This document shows, one piece after another, positions 29,160 to 39,500 of a stretch of DNA of 64,000 bases; positions within the stretch are counted from its first letter, which is position 1, and each line of letters begins with the position of its first letter. The notes below the pieces were generated by a model. It was not told where the DNA came from. It saw only the letters and a list, made by a program, of their open reading frames with translations, and made no database searches. This stretch comes from Burkholderia stabilis (GTDB lineage: Bacteria > Pseudomonadota > Gammaproteobacteria > Burkholderiales > Burkholderiaceae): positions 620,001-684,000 of the forward strand of contig NZ_CP016442.1 of NCBI RefSeq assembly GCF_001742165.1. Direction: 5' to 3'. A program made the position numbers and the translations under genes.

Positions 29160-29711
29160 ATGAGCCAACGCAGCTTGTCAGTCGCCGCATCGTGGTCGGT
29201 CGTGTTCGCGGCGGCGTGCGTCAGCGCGAGCGTATTCGCGGCGCCGCCGGTCAAGGGCAGCCTGAAGGGCGGCGGTACGGGACAGCTCGAATACACCGTC
29301 AAGGTCGATTCGAAGACCTTCGGCAACACGCAGGAGACCCGCAAGATCCGCTCCGGCGAGACGGACGACTTCAACTGGAAGTCGGTGCCGCCGAGTGGCG
29401 CGGTCGCGATGCCGGGCGGCTGCCCGAACGCCGACAACCTGCCGCGCGACGAGAATGGTGCGATGGTGCGCCAGACCCAGGTCCGGCTCGCGCCGTCCGT
29501 CGACGCGAAGGGGATCGCCAACGTGCAGATGAGCTTCCAGGCAGCCGCGCCGAAGGGCACGCGCAGCGTGACGGCCGGCGGCAAGTCGTTGCAGTGCCCG
29601 GACGTCGTGTCGGTAAGCCAGGTGAAGTGGGTGTCGATTTCGACCAACGGCGGGTCGAAGTCCGTCACGATGAGCGACGGCACGAAAGTGACGGTGTCGA
29701 TCAAGCACTGA
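29160..29711 (+). CDS. Secreted protein of unknown function
   Basis: 183 residues, start ATG 29160 behind CAAGGAGGT. Signal peptide (AASWSVVFAAACVSASVFAAP, cleavage near residue 25) and a mature domain of beta character with TGQLEYTVKVDSKTFG, GGCPNADNLPRDENG and KWVSISTNGGSKSV. Two cysteines may form a disulfide. I do not recognise the family. It stands alone between the oxidoreductase and another small secreted protein. Confidence 0.65.
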   Translation: MSQRSLSVAASWSVVFAAACVSASVFAAPPVKGSLKGGGTGQLEYTVKVDSKTFGNTQETRKIRSGETDDFNWKSVPPSGAVAMPGGCPNADNLPRDENGAMVRQTQVRLAPSVDAKGIANVQMSFQAAAPKGTRSVTAGGKSLQCPDVVSVSQVKWVSISTNGGSKSVTMSDGTKVTVSIKH

Positions 29712-29958
29712 GCGGCGCGCGCGGGCCGGCGTTTCGTCCGGTGCGCGCGCAACGGATTCGGCTGGCGGGGCGAGCCAGGCGGCACGTGACCGTTTCGTGT
29801 CGCCGTCACGATGCTTTCCGCCGCCTTCTTCGCAGTACGTCGTTTCGGCAACGGCATGGCGACCATTCGCCATGCGCGTCACGCGGCGACCTGTGTGACG
29901 TGATGCGGGCGTCGCGTTATGCTCGCCGGCGTCATCCTCTTTCCGTCACGACATCCCG

Positions 29959-30432
29959 ATGAAACTCCGCATGACCATGCTGCTGCTGGCCGCTGCGCTT
30001 GTCGCCGCGCACGCGCAGGCCGCCGACGATTGCAGTTTCGTGAAGAAGGTCGAGCTGCCGTCGCGGCAACAGGTGGCGGTCGTGTCGAGCGGCGCGCTCG
30101 AACCGTGCTCGACCGGCAGCTACGCGGTGCGCGTGTATTCGACCGCGCATGCCGCCCCCGGCTTCGATACGGACGACTATGTGACGGGTGCGTTGCACCC
30201 GCGCGATGGCACGCTCACCGATGCGTTCGCCGCGGACCTCGGCGCACGCGCGCCGCAGGCGCTCGTCGTGACGACGCGTTCGGCCGGCAGCGGCGGCTAT
30301 GTCGGCGCACAGGCCTATGTGACGACGCCGCGCGCGGTGCGGCTCGTTGCGTCGGTCGACGGGCTCGCGCCCGGCGCGGACGTCGCGGCCGCATTGCGGC
30401 AGGCGATCGCCAAGCGCCGCGCCACGCGCTGA
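29959..30432 (+). CDS. Small secreted protein resembling PliI-type lysozyme inhibitors
   Basis: 157 residues with a signal peptide (MLLLAAALVAAHAQA, cleavage after residue 21). The mature part has two cysteines (DDCSF, EPCSTGS). It also has a pattern I associate with the PliI periplasmic inhibitors of invertebrate-type lysozyme: TGALHPRDGTLTDAFAADL, then VVTTRSAGSGGYVGA. The SAGSGxY segment is the inhibitory loop in that family. The assignment is from pattern memory only. Convergent with fetB, 27 bases apart. Confidence 0.55.
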   Translation: MKLRMTMLLLAAALVAAHAQAADDCSFVKKVELPSRQQVAVVSSGALEPCSTGSYAVRVYSTAHAAPGFDTDDYVTGALHPRDGTLTDAFAADLGARAPQALVVTTRSAGSGGYVGAQAYVTTPRAVRLVASVDGLAPGADVAAALRQAIAKRRATR

Positions 30433-30459
30433 TCGCGCACCGCGCGGCGTCGCCGCGTG

Positions 30460-31259
30460 TCAGTGCGCGCGTTCTTCGAGCCGCGACGCGAGAAAGCGGT
30501 GATCGGCCGAGAACAGCCGGCGATAGGTCATCAGCACCGCACCGACGGTGCCGAGCGCAGAGGACGCCGCGATCAGGAACATGATCACGATCTGGTAGCG
30601 CACGGCCTGCAGCGGCGACTGGCCGGCCAGCACCTGGCCGGTCATCATCCCCGGCAGGCTCACGACGCCGACGACCGCCATCTGGTTCAGCGTCGGCAGC
30701 ATGCCCGCGCGCACGGCCTGGCGCGCGGCGTCCTGCGCGGCTTCCCAGCGCGTTGCGCCGAGCGCGAGCGCGGTCTCGACGCGGTCGCGGCGTGCGGTGA
30801 GTTCTTCCATCATCCGCTCGACGCCGAGCGACACGCCCGTCAGCGTATTGCCGAGAATCATCCCGAGGATCGGAATCGCGTATTGCGGCGCGTACCACGG
30901 ATGGATGCGGATCACGACGAACAGGCCGACCGCCGCGACGAACCAGCTGCTGAACCAGATCGACGCGATGCTGTCGATGCGCTGGCCGCGGTACGTGCGC
31001 TTGCCGCGCCCCGCGCCGGCGAAACCGGCGATCAGCGTCATCAGCGCGGTGAGCGGCAGCACGACGGTCCAGTGCGGATGGCCGAACACCCAGCCGAGCA
31101 CGTAGCCGATCGCGAGCAACTGGACGACGGTGCGCACGGCCGCGAGCGCAAGCTTGCGGCCGAGGCCGAGCGACAGCGCCATCGAGATCGCGCCGTTGAC
31201 CGCGACGAGCGCGGCGGCGATGCCGACGTCGACGAGGCTCAGGTCCTGCAGTGCCGGGC

Positions 31260-31263
<4 letters not shown>
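30460..31263 (-). CDS. fetB: FetB-like ABC transporter permease (UPF0014)
   Basis: 267-residue integral membrane protein of the UPF0014/YbbM family, the permease partner of FetA, reported to export iron and protect against peroxide. About six hydrophobic helices are seen, with the family segment GMILGNTLTGVSLGVERM and the ALALGATRWEA cytoplasmic loop that contacts the ATPase. Start ATG 31263 overlaps the fetA stop by four bases (ATGA), so the two are translationally coupled. Confidence 0.88.
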
Positions 31264-31961
<698 letters not shown>

Positions 31962-32113
31962 GTCACAAATGAAAAAAAGCGTTAATGGCGCCGAAACGTC
32001 ACCATGGCGTGCGTCATAATACCGATCGAAAAGCCGCGGGTGTCGTGCGCCGTTCGTCCACGCACGCGGCCCGGCATGATGCGGCAACACTTCAGAACAA
32101 CAACGGAACCGCC

Positions 32114-34393
32114 ATGACGCTAACCCGAGCCATCGGCAAATCGGCTGCATGGATCGTCGGTATCGTCGCGGTGCTCATCGCGGCGGCCGGCGTCTTTCTT
32201 TTCACGTTCGACTGGAACCGCGCGAAGCCGTGGGTCAACGAACAGGTGAGTGCCGCACTCGGCCGCCCGTTCGCGATCAACGGCGACCTCAAGGTCGGCT
32301 GGCGGCGCCCGGACGGCGAGACCGGCTGGCGCGCATGGGTGCCCTGGCCGAGCTTTTCGGCGACGCAGCTCGAGATCGGCAATCCCGACTGGGCGAAGAC
32401 GCCCAAGTTCGTCACGCTCGACGCCGCGCACTTCGACCTCGCGATCCTGCCGCTGCTCGCGCACGAGATCGTCATCCCGTCGATCGACGTGGTCAATCCC
32501 GCCGTCGACCTCGAACGTCTGGCCGACGGCCGCAACACGTGGACCTTCCCGTTCAAGCAATCGTCGCAGCCGTCGCCGTGGAAGGTGCGGCTCGACAGCT
32601 TCGGCTTTGCGAAGGGCACCGTCACGTATCGCGACGCGATCACGAAGGCCGACCTGACCGTCGCGATCGATACGCTCGGCCAGCCGATTCCGCTCGGTGA
32701 CGTGCTGAAGGAGCAGGAGCAGACGTCGCGCGCGGCGTCCGCGCAGCGGGTCGGCAAGCACGGCGCCGCGCAGCTGAGCGCGAAGGCCAATGCGGAGGCC
32801 GCTTCGAGTGCGTCGGCGGCGAGCGCGGCGTCGCCCGTGGGTGCTTCGACGGCGTCTTCCGTTGCTTCGGCTTCTTCCGGGGCTTCTGTTTCTTCCGCTT
32901 CTACGGCTTCCGCCGCGTCGGGCGCAAGCGCCGCCGCGGCGCCCGCGAAGCCGTCCGGCCCGACCTATGCGTTCGGGCTGAAGGTCGACGGCCGCTACAA
33001 GAACGTGCCCATCAGCGGGACCGGCAAGCTCGGCGGCGTGCTGGCGATCCAGGACGCGTCGCGGCCGTTCCCGTTGCAGGCCGACGTGAAGGCCGGCAAC
33101 ACGCGGCTCGCGATCGTCGGCACGCTGACCGATCCGATGCATCTCGCGGCGATCGACCTGCGGCTGTGGCTGCAGGGCACGTCGATGTCGCACCTGTACC
33201 AGCTCACGGGCATCACGCTGCCCGACACGCCGCCTTATGCGACCGAAGGGCGGCTGATCGGCAACTTCAAGCGGCGCGCGAGCACGTTCCGCTACGAGAA
33301 CTTCAACGGCCGCGTGGGCGGCAGCGATCTCGGCGGCACGCTGGTGTACGAGCAGCGCGAGCCGCGGCCGAAGCTGTCGGGCGAGCTCGTGTCGAACCTG
33401 CTGCAGTTCTCCGATCTCGCGCCGGTGATCGGCGCGGATACCGCCGCGAGCAAGGCCAAGCGCGGCGACACGACGCACCAGCCGTCGACTCGCGTGCTGC
33501 CGGTCGAGACGTTCCGCACCGACCGCTGGCGCGCGCTCGACACGGACGTCAAGTTCACCGGCCGCAAGCTGGTCAAGAGCGCGAACCTGCCGATCACGAA
33601 CCTGTACACGCATATCGTGATGCAGGACGGCGTGCTGTCGCTCGAACCGCTGCAGTTCGGGGTCGCGGGCGGCACGCTCGCGACGACCGCGCGTCTCGAC
33701 GGCAGCGGCACGCCGCTGAAGGGCCGTTTCACGGTGGCCGCGCGGCACCTGAAGCTCAAGCAGCTGTTCCCGACGCAGAAGGTCATGCAGTCGGCGCTCG
33801 GCGAGATCAACGGCGACGCGTCGCTGTCGGCGACCGGCAACTCGCCGGCCGCGCTCGCCGCGACGTCGAACGGCGAAGTGAAGGCGCTCGTGACGGACGG
33901 CCGCATCAGCCGGCTGCTGATGGAAGCGGCGGGGCTGAACGTCGCGAACGTCGTCTACGAAAAGCTGTTCGGCAACAACGACGTGAAGATCAACTGCGCG
34001 GCGATCGACTTCGTCGCGACCAACGGTATCCTCGACCCGAAGGTGTTCGCGCTCGATACCGACGACGCGCTGATCAACGTCGACGGCCCGATCAGCCTGC
34101 GCGACGAAACGCTCGACCTGAAGATCCATCCGCATACGAAGGGCTTCCGGATCTTCTCGCTGCGCTCGCCGCTGTATGCGAAGGGCACGTTCAAGAACCC
34201 GAACGTCGGTGTCGATGCGACCGCGCTCGCGCTGCGCGCCGGCGCGATGGTCGGGCTCGGGCTGATCAACCCGTTCGCGGCGCTGATTCCGCTGATCGCG
34301 CCGAGCAACAACCGGGACGTGCCGTGCTCGGAACTGTTCGGGCAGATGAACGCGAAGGCGGCGCAGCGGGCGGCCGCGAAGGCCGGCAAGTGA
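32114..34393 (+). CDS. AsmA family protein
   Basis: 759 residues. One N-terminal membrane anchor (SAAWIVGIVAVLIAAAGVFLF) is followed by the AsmA start pattern FDWNRAKPWVNEQVSAALGRPF and long beta-rich repeats. The C-terminal AsmA-like region contains LNVANVVYEKLFGNNDVKINC and ends in PFAALIPLIAPSNN. AsmA proteins are inner-membrane-anchored bridge-like proteins thought to carry phospholipid to the outer membrane. A Ser/Ala-rich low-complexity stretch of about 50 residues (near 230-280) interrupts the periplasmic part. ATG 32114 chosen because it just precedes the anchor. Confidence 0.88.
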   Translation: MTLTRAIGKSAAWIVGIVAVLIAAAGVFLFTFDWNRAKPWVNEQVSAALGRPFAINGDLKVGWRRPDGETGWRAWVPWPSFSATQLEIGNPDWAKTPKFVTLDAAHFDLAILPLLAHEIVIPSIDVVNPAVDLERLADGRNTWTFPFKQSSQPSPWKVRLDSFGFAKGTVTYRDAITKADLTVAIDTLGQPIPLGDVLKEQEQTSRAASAQRVGKHGAAQLSAKANAEAASSASAASAASPVGASTASSVASASSGASVSSASTASAASGASAAAAPAKPSGPTYAFGLKVDGRYKNVPISGTGKLGGVLAIQDASRPFPLQADVKAGNTRLAIVGTLTDPMHLAAIDLRLWLQGTSMSHLYQLTGITLPDTPPYATEGRLIGNFKRRASTFRYENFNGRVGGSDLGGTLVYEQREPRPKLSGELVSNLLQFSDLAPVIGADTAASKAKRGDTTHQPSTRVLPVETFRTDRWRALDTDVKFTGRKLVKSANLPITNLYTHIVMQDGVLSLEPLQFGVAGGTLATTARLDGSGTPLKGRFTVAARHLKLKQLFPTQKVMQSALGEINGDASLSATGNSPAALAATSNGEVKALVTDGRISRLLMEAAGLNVANVVYEKLFGNNDVKINCAAIDFVATNGILDPKVFALDTDDALINVDGPISLRDETLDLKIHPHTKGFRIFSLRSPLYAKGTFKNPNVGVDATALALRAGAMVGLGLINPFAALIPLIAPSNNRDVPCSELFGQMNAKAAQRAAAKAGK

Positions 34394-34399
34394 CGGGCG

Positions 34400-34852
34400 T
34401 CAGCGGCCCGCACGCACCCAGAGCAGCACGATGTCGACCTCCCGGCCGTCGAGCCGGACCGGGGCGACGGGGCCGAGCTGCAGTCGATCGCCGTCGAGCA
34501 CGGCGACTCGCTGCTGGACGTTGCCGATCCAGTTCGGAAACAGGCTGACGTCCATTTCGTGGGTCAGCGTGCCGTCGTCGTCGACGCGAAAGGGGCCGGA
34601 ATACGCGATGTAGCCGCGCGCGGCCGCCGCGTACTCGTCGGCGGTGCCGCGCTGCAGGTCGCCTTCCGCGAAGGCTGGCCGGCCGGCGGCCATCAGCTGG
34701 GCAGACATGTAGCCGTCCGGCGTGTAAAGAAGCCAGCCGCGCGCGTCGCGGCCGAGCGGATAGACGAGCGCGCCGCCGTCGCGCGGGCGGACTTCGTAGG
34801 ACACGAGGCGCCATGCGCCGACGAGTTGTTCGCGAAGCTGGCTGGCGAGCAT
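34400..34852 (-). CDS. Lipocalin-like domain protein
   Basis: 150 residues matching the bacterial lipocalin-like pattern: [18 protein letters not shown] near the start, then [41 protein letters not shown] and a C-terminal VDIVLLWVR. These cytosolic one-domain proteins are common and mostly of unknown ligand. Start 34852 ([14 protein letters not shown]) was chosen over an upstream start at 34927 because the family begins here. Six bases separate it from the convergent AsmA gene. It is divergent from ybiT. Confidence 0.8.
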   Translation of the reverse strand: MLASQLREQLVGAWRLVSYEVRPRDGGALVYPLGRDARGWLLYTPDGYMSAQLMAAGRPAFAEGDLQRGTADEYAAAARGYIAYSGPFRVDDDGTLTHEMDVSLFPNWIGNVQQRVAVLDGDRLQLGPVAPVRLDGREVDIVLLWVRAGR

Positions 34853-35012
34853 GCGGGATTCCTGCAAGACGGTGGTAGGGCGCGTGCGGTCGTGTTGGCA
34901 GGCCTCGGACCCGGGGTCGGAATGCACTGCCGGAACGACGTGGTCGGCAGTTTCTCCGACACCTGCTAAAATACACGGTTTTCCGTCGATTTATCCTTTA
35001 ACGGGACCTGCC

Positions 35013-36605
35013 GTGCTTTCTACTGCCAACATCACGATGCAATTCGGGCCAAAGCCCCTGTTCGAGAACATCTCGGTCAAATTCGGCGAGGGCAACCGCT
35101 ATGGTCTGATCGGCGCGAACGGCTGCGGCAAGTCGACGTTCATGAAGATCCTCGGCAGCGACCTCGAGCCGAGCGCCGGCAACGTCGCGCTGGAGCCGAA
35201 CGTCCGCCTCGGCAAGCTGCGCCAGGACCAGTTCGCGTACGAAGACGTGCGCGTGCTCGACGTCGTGATGATGGGCCACACCGAGATGTGGGCCGCGATG
35301 GCCGAGCGCGACGCGATCTACGCGAACCCGGAAGCCACCGACGACGACTACATGCACGCGGCCGAGCTCGAAGGCAAGTTCGCCGAATACGGCGGCTACG
35401 ACGCCGAAGCACGCGCGGGCGCGCTGCTGCTCGGTATCGGCATCGAGGAGAAGTTCCACACCGGCACGATGAGCGACGTCGCGCCGGGCTGGAAGCTGCG
35501 CGTGCTGCTCGCACAGGCGCTGTTCTCGAAGCCCGACGTGCTGCTGCTCGACGAACCGACCAACAACCTCGACATCAACTCGATCCGTTGGCTCGAGCAG
35601 ACGCTCAACGAGTACAACTCGACGATGATCATCATTTCGCACGATCGTCACTTCCTGAACTCGGTGTGCACGCACATGGCCGACATGGACTTCGGCACGC
35701 TGAAGGTCTGGCCGGGCAACTACGACGACTACATGCTCGCATCGGCGCAGGCGCGCGAGCGCCAGGCCGCGGCGAACACGCGCGCGAAGGAGCGCGTGGC
35801 CGAACTGCAGGACTTCGTGCGCCGCTTCTCGGCGAACAAGTCGAAGGCCCGCCAGGCGACGAGCCGCGCGAAGCAGATCGACAAGATCAAGATCGAGGAA
35901 TTCAAGCCGTCGTCGCGCCAGAACCCGTTCATCCGCTTCGAGTTCGAGAAGAAGCTGCACAACGTCGCGGTGGTCGCCGAAGACATCACGAAGAAGTACG
36001 AGCGCACGATCTTCCAGAACTTCAACCTGTCGGTGCAGCCGGGCGAGCGTATCGCGATCATCGGCGAGAACGGCGCGGGCAAGACGACGCTGCTGCGCTC
36101 GCTGCTCGGTGCGCTTGCGCTCGAACACGGCACGGTGAAGTGGTCCGAGAACGCGAATGTCGGCTACATGCCGCAGGACACGTACGAGGAGTTCCCGAAC
36201 GACATCACGCTGATGGACTGGATCGACCAGTACCGCAAGGACGGCGACGATGAAACGATGGTGCGCGGCACGCTGGGCCGCCTGCTGTTCTCGTCGGACG
36301 ACATCAAGAAGTCGGTGAAGGTGCTGTCGGGCGGCGAGAAGGGCCGCATGATCTGGGGCAAGCTGATGCTCGGCCGCCACAACGTGCTGCTGATGGACGA
36401 GCCGACGAACCACATGGACATGGAGTCGATCGAGTCGCTGCAGATCGCGCTCGAGCAGTTCGAAGGCACGCTGATTTTCGTGTCCCACGACCGCGAGTTC
36501 GTGAGCGGGCTGGCGAACCGGATCATCGAAGTGAAGACGGACGGCAACCTGTTCGACTTCGGCGGCAATTACGAGGAATTCCTGACGAGCCAGGGGCAGG
36601 AGTAA
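35013..36605 (+). CDS. ybiT: ABC-F family ATPase YbiT
   Basis: Soluble ABC-F protein with two ATPase domains, acting on ribosomes. The 530-residue length equals E. coli YbiT and the start ([24 protein letters not shown]) is nearly the same. Walker A motifs are GANGCGKST and GENGAGKTT. Both signatures are present ([30 protein letters not shown]), as are DEPTNNLD and DEPTNHMD. The inter-domain linker carries [15 protein letters not shown]. The start is GTG 35013 behind ACGGGA; a TAAAAT at 34967-34972 may be its -10. A strong terminator follows. Confidence 0.95.
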   Translation: MLSTANITMQFGPKPLFENISVKFGEGNRYGLIGANGCGKSTFMKILGSDLEPSAGNVALEPNVRLGKLRQDQFAYEDVRVLDVVMMGHTEMWAAMAERDAIYANPEATDDDYMHAAELEGKFAEYGGYDAEARAGALLLGIGIEEKFHTGTMSDVAPGWKLRVLLAQALFSKPDVLLLDEPTNNLDINSIRWLEQTLNEYNSTMIIISHDRHFLNSVCTHMADMDFGTLKVWPGNYDDYMLASAQARERQAAANTRAKERVAELQDFVRRFSANKSKARQATSRAKQIDKIKIEEFKPSSRQNPFIRFEFEKKLHNVAVVAEDITKKYERTIFQNFNLSVQPGERIAIIGENGAGKTTLLRSLLGALALEHGTVKWSENANVGYMPQDTYEEFPNDITLMDWIDQYRKDGDDETMVRGTLGRLLFSSDDIKKSVKVLSGGEKGRMIWGKLMLGRHNVLLMDEPTNHMDMESIESLQIALEQFEGTLIFVSHDREFVSGLANRIIEVKTDGNLFDFGGNYEEFLTSQGQE

Positions 36606-36686
36606 TTGCCTTGACGTGTTCGCTCATGTGTCGTGGTTAGGCGATACGAAGCCGGGCACATCGAGCGAGGCAGCAAAAAACGCATC

Positions 36687-36724
36687 AAGCCCGGATCGAC
36701 AACATTGTCGATCCGGGCTTTTTC
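36687..36724 (+). terminator. Terminator of ybiT
   Basis: AAGCCCGGATCGACAA (36687-36702) is perfectly complementary to 36705-36720 and five Ts follow from 36719. The 16-pair arms leave only two unpaired bases, so the innermost pairs must open. Confidence 0.92.
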
Positions 36725-36848
36725 ATTTCAGCTCCCGGCGACACCTACCGGCGTCGCGAATTCCAGTTTCCTCCGGTGAATCGACTTCGGGTAAATTACC
36801 CTCCGAACGCCAACCCTCCATCCCCATCCCGCCCCGGAGCCCCCCTCG

Positions 36849-37598
36849 ATGCAGGACCATCCTCTCCCGCTCGACCTGTCCGGCCTTGCGCCAAGCCTGT
36901 ATGCGCAGGGCACAGAGGAAAGCATCCTGTCGCGGCTGATGGAGCGGATCGCACCCGTCAACCGCTTCTGTGTCGATATCGGCGCGAGTGACGGCCTGCG
37001 CAACAGCAACACCGCGTTGTTGCTGCGAGAGCAGGGCTGGGCGGGGTTGCTGGTGGAGGGCAGCGCATACCGCTTCGGCAAGCTCGCCGCCCATTACGCG
37101 GGCGCGGACGACGTCCGCCTGCATCACGACCGCGTCCAACCCGACACGGTCGATCAACTGCTCGCGGACGCGAACACGCCGGCCGACTTCGACCTGCTGT
37201 CGATCGACATCGACGGCAACGACTACTGGGTCTGGCGCGGCGTGCAAGCGTACCGGCCGCGCATCGTCGTGATCGAATACAACCCGTACTACACGCCGCC
37301 CGAGCGCTGGGTCATGTGCTTCAACCCGGACCACGAATGGGACGGATCGACCTACTACGGTGCGAGCCTCGAATCGCTCGTGCACCTCGGCAGGCAGAAA
37401 GGATATGAACTCGTCTGCTGCGACGACATGGGCAACAACGCGTTCTTCGTGCGGCAGGATCTGTACCCGCTGCTCGGCATCGCGAACAACGATCCGTCGG
37501 TGCTGTTCCGGCCGGCGATGTACAAGCTGCGCTACGTCGGGCACAACACGTTCCTGACCGGTCATCCGTATCGGCACGGGCCGGCCGAGCACATCTGA
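36849..37598 (+). CDS. FkbM-like SAM-dependent methyltransferase
   Basis: 249 residues. FCVDIGASDGLRNSNTALLL (about 40-59) is the SAM-binding loop, LLVEGS supplies the acidic end of strand 2, and FDLLSIDIDGNDYWVW (about 117-132) matches the FkbM-type DIDG motif. FkbM-like enzymes O-methylate sugars or polyketides. GGAG at 36836 is a modest ribosome site. First gene of the plus-strand cluster: its stop is directly followed by the next ATG. Catalysis is likely but substrate unknown. Confidence 0.7.
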   Translation: MQDHPLPLDLSGLAPSLYAQGTEESILSRLMERIAPVNRFCVDIGASDGLRNSNTALLLREQGWAGLLVEGSAYRFGKLAAHYAGADDVRLHHDRVQPDTVDQLLADANTPADFDLLSIDIDGNDYWVWRGVQAYRPRIVVIEYNPYYTPPERWVMCFNPDHEWDGSTYYGASLESLVHLGRQKGYELVCCDDMGNNAFFVRQDLYPLLGIANNDPSVLFRPAMYKLRYVGHNTFLTGHPYRHGPAEHI

Positions 37599-38609
37599 AT
37601 GGACCTGCTCGCCATCACCTTCGACCAGATTCGTGACGCGTACGCGCTCGGCCCAGGCGGGCCGCCGCGACAGGTCAGCGAACGCGTGTGGCATCTGCCG
37701 ACCGATGACGGCGGCGTGGCGGTCAAGCTCTATGCGCCGGAGCATCAAGGGCGTGCGGCCAAGGAAGCCGCCGTTCTCGCGCATTTCGAAACGCATGGCG
37801 ATGCGCGCTTCCGCGTGCAAACGCTGAAGCGCACGATGGTCGGCCAACCGTTGTGGGCAGGCTCCGGCGCGCACGCGATGGTGACGCGCTGGGAAGCCGG
37901 GCAATTCCGAACCTACGATACGTTTTCGCCGGCGGAATGGGAGGCGCTTGGCGCGAGCCTGGCCGCGTTGCATTTGAGCCTCGAGCAGCTTCATCTGCCG
38001 TCGCTCGATACGCTGCGCGCGCGGCTGACTGCAATCGATGCCGACGGGATGCGCCGCAGTCTGCTCGACGCGCTCGATCGGGCGCGTTCGGTCGACGGCG
38101 CCGCGAATCTGCGCTGTTATGTCGATCTCGCGCTGCGCATGATCGATCGTTACTACCCGGGCAGCATCGAAGCATTTCCCGCCGACGATCCGCAGCACCC
38201 GATCCACAACGACTACAACCAGTTCAACTATCTGTTCGCAGACGCCAACGCAGATGCCGGCACGCTACCGCCGCTCATCCTCGACTGGGAAGCGACGATC
38301 GGCGCACCGCGCGAATACGAGCTGGTGCGTTGCCTGAATCATCTGCCGCTGGAGGCACCTCAACGTGCGGAAGCCTTCGTGCACGCTTATTGGCGGGTCC
38401 GGTCGGTGAATCCTGCGCATATCGCCTGGGCCGTCGACGCTGCGTGTCTGCAGCACGCACTCAAGCTCTGGGTCGTGCAAGGCTGGCTCGACGAGCCGTC
38501 GCGCTTCGCGGCGCACCTGGGCGGGGCGGTGACGATGGCGTCCGCGATGGTGGACGCGCGCGGTCAACTGATCGATTTCTTTTCCCGCTGTGCGGAAGCG
38601 GGAAGCTGA
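37599..38609 (+). CDS. APH-family phosphotransferase
   Basis: 336-residue protein-kinase-like small-molecule phosphotransferase (aminoglycoside/choline/homoserine kinase fold). AVKLY (Lys about 43) is the ATP lysine, IHNDYNQFN (His203, Asp205, Asn210) the catalytic Brenner motif, and LILDWEATIG (Asp229) the metal-binding Asp. The ATG overlaps nothing but directly follows the methyltransferase stop (TGAATG), implying coupled translation. Substrate unknown; a sugar or amino alcohol built by the cluster is my inference. Confidence 0.8.
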   Translation: MDLLAITFDQIRDAYALGPGGPPRQVSERVWHLPTDDGGVAVKLYAPEHQGRAAKEAAVLAHFETHGDARFRVQTLKRTMVGQPLWAGSGAHAMVTRWEAGQFRTYDTFSPAEWEALGASLAALHLSLEQLHLPSLDTLRARLTAIDADGMRRSLLDALDRARSVDGAANLRCYVDLALRMIDRYYPGSIEAFPADDPQHPIHNDYNQFNYLFADANADAGTLPPLILDWEATIGAPREYELVRCLNHLPLEAPQRAEAFVHAYWRVRSVNPAHIAWAVDAACLQHALKLWVVQGWLDEPSRFAAHLGGAVTMASAMVDARGQLIDFFSRCAEAGS

Positions 38610-38621
38610 CAGGAAGCTGAC

Positions 38622-39500
38622 GTGAACGAGAATTCGAGCCGGGCCACGAATCCGCCGCCATCCGGCGAGCGGCAACATGTCTTTCCGCCGCCGCTGGACC
38701 GCGACTACCGCGTCGAAAATGGCCGCATCCGGACACGCTCGCTGGAAGCGCATATCGTCGATCACTGCAACCTGACCTGCGCGGAATGCTGCTCGCTGTC
38801 GCCATTGTTGCCCGAGTGGCATGCGAGCCCCGAATCGATCGAGGCCGATCTGCGCAAGGCCGCGAAGGTGTTGAGCCCGCGCATGTTCAAGCTGGTCGGT
38901 GGCGAACCGTTGCTGCATCCGGCGCTCGTCGAACTGATCGAACGCGTGCGTGCGACGGGCATCGCGCCGGTGATCTCCGTCACGACGAACGGGCTGAAGC
39001 TCGGCGAGATGCCGGACGCGTTCTGGCAGGCGGTGGATGCGCTGACGATCTCGCGCTATCCGAAGCCGGCGCTTTCGCCCGACCTGATCGCGTATGTCGA
39101 GCACCAGGCCGCGCGTTTCGACGTGCGCCTGAACTGGAAGGTGCAGGACGTATTCACGACGATGAATCGCGCACAGCCCGGCACGGATCGCGATGAAGCG
39201 CAGCGCCTTTATCACGATTGCTGGATTCGTGAGCGCTGCCATATGATTCGCGACGGCATGTTCTACACGTGCACGCGCCCCGCGCATTTCCACACGCTCT
39301 ACAAGGGCGAGAAGGATTTCCTGAGCGACGGCCTGCCGCTGCGCGACGACGCGGGCATGCTCGACGCGATGCTCGCCTATCTGCAGCGCGAGGCGCCGCT
39401 CGAAGCTTGCCTGCATTGCCAGGGCGGCAGCGCGCCGGTGGCGCCGCATCGCATCCTCAAACGCATCGAAGTGGACTCCTTGAAGGCTCGTTATCCATGA
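38622..39500 (+). CDS. Radical SAM protein with C-terminal auxiliary-cluster cysteines
   Basis: 292 residues, start GTG 38622 behind AGGAAG. The radical SAM CxxxCxxC is CNLTCAEC (C49, C53, C56) followed by KLVGGEPLLHP (GGE SAM motif, 93-95). The C-terminal third has C200, C206 and C217 in CWIRERCHMIRDGMFYTC and a CxxC at C263/C266, a layout like twitch/SPASM domains that hold a second iron-sulfur cluster. Such enzymes include dehydrogenases (BtrN type) and peptide modifiers. No precursor peptide is seen nearby, so a small-molecule substrate is favoured. Confidence 0.82.
   Translation: MNENSSRATNPPPSGERQHVFPPPLDRDYRVENGRIRTRSLEAHIVDHCNLTCAECCSLSPLLPEWHASPESIEADLRKAAKVLSPRMFKLVGGEPLLHPALVELIERVRATGIAPVISVTTNGLKLGEMPDAFWQAVDALTISRYPKPALSPDLIAYVEHQAARFDVRLNWKVQDVFTTMNRAQPGTDRDEAQRLYHDCWIRERCHMIRDGMFYTCTRPAHFHTLYKGEKDFLSDGLPLRDDAGMLDAMLAYLQREAPLEACLHCQGGSAPVAPHRILKRIEVDSLKARYP

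Noticed and set aside
36616..36939. A 107-codon frame upstream of the FkbM-like gene, considered as a precursor peptide
   Set aside because: It runs through the perfect ybiT terminator and into the next gene, and has no leader/core character.
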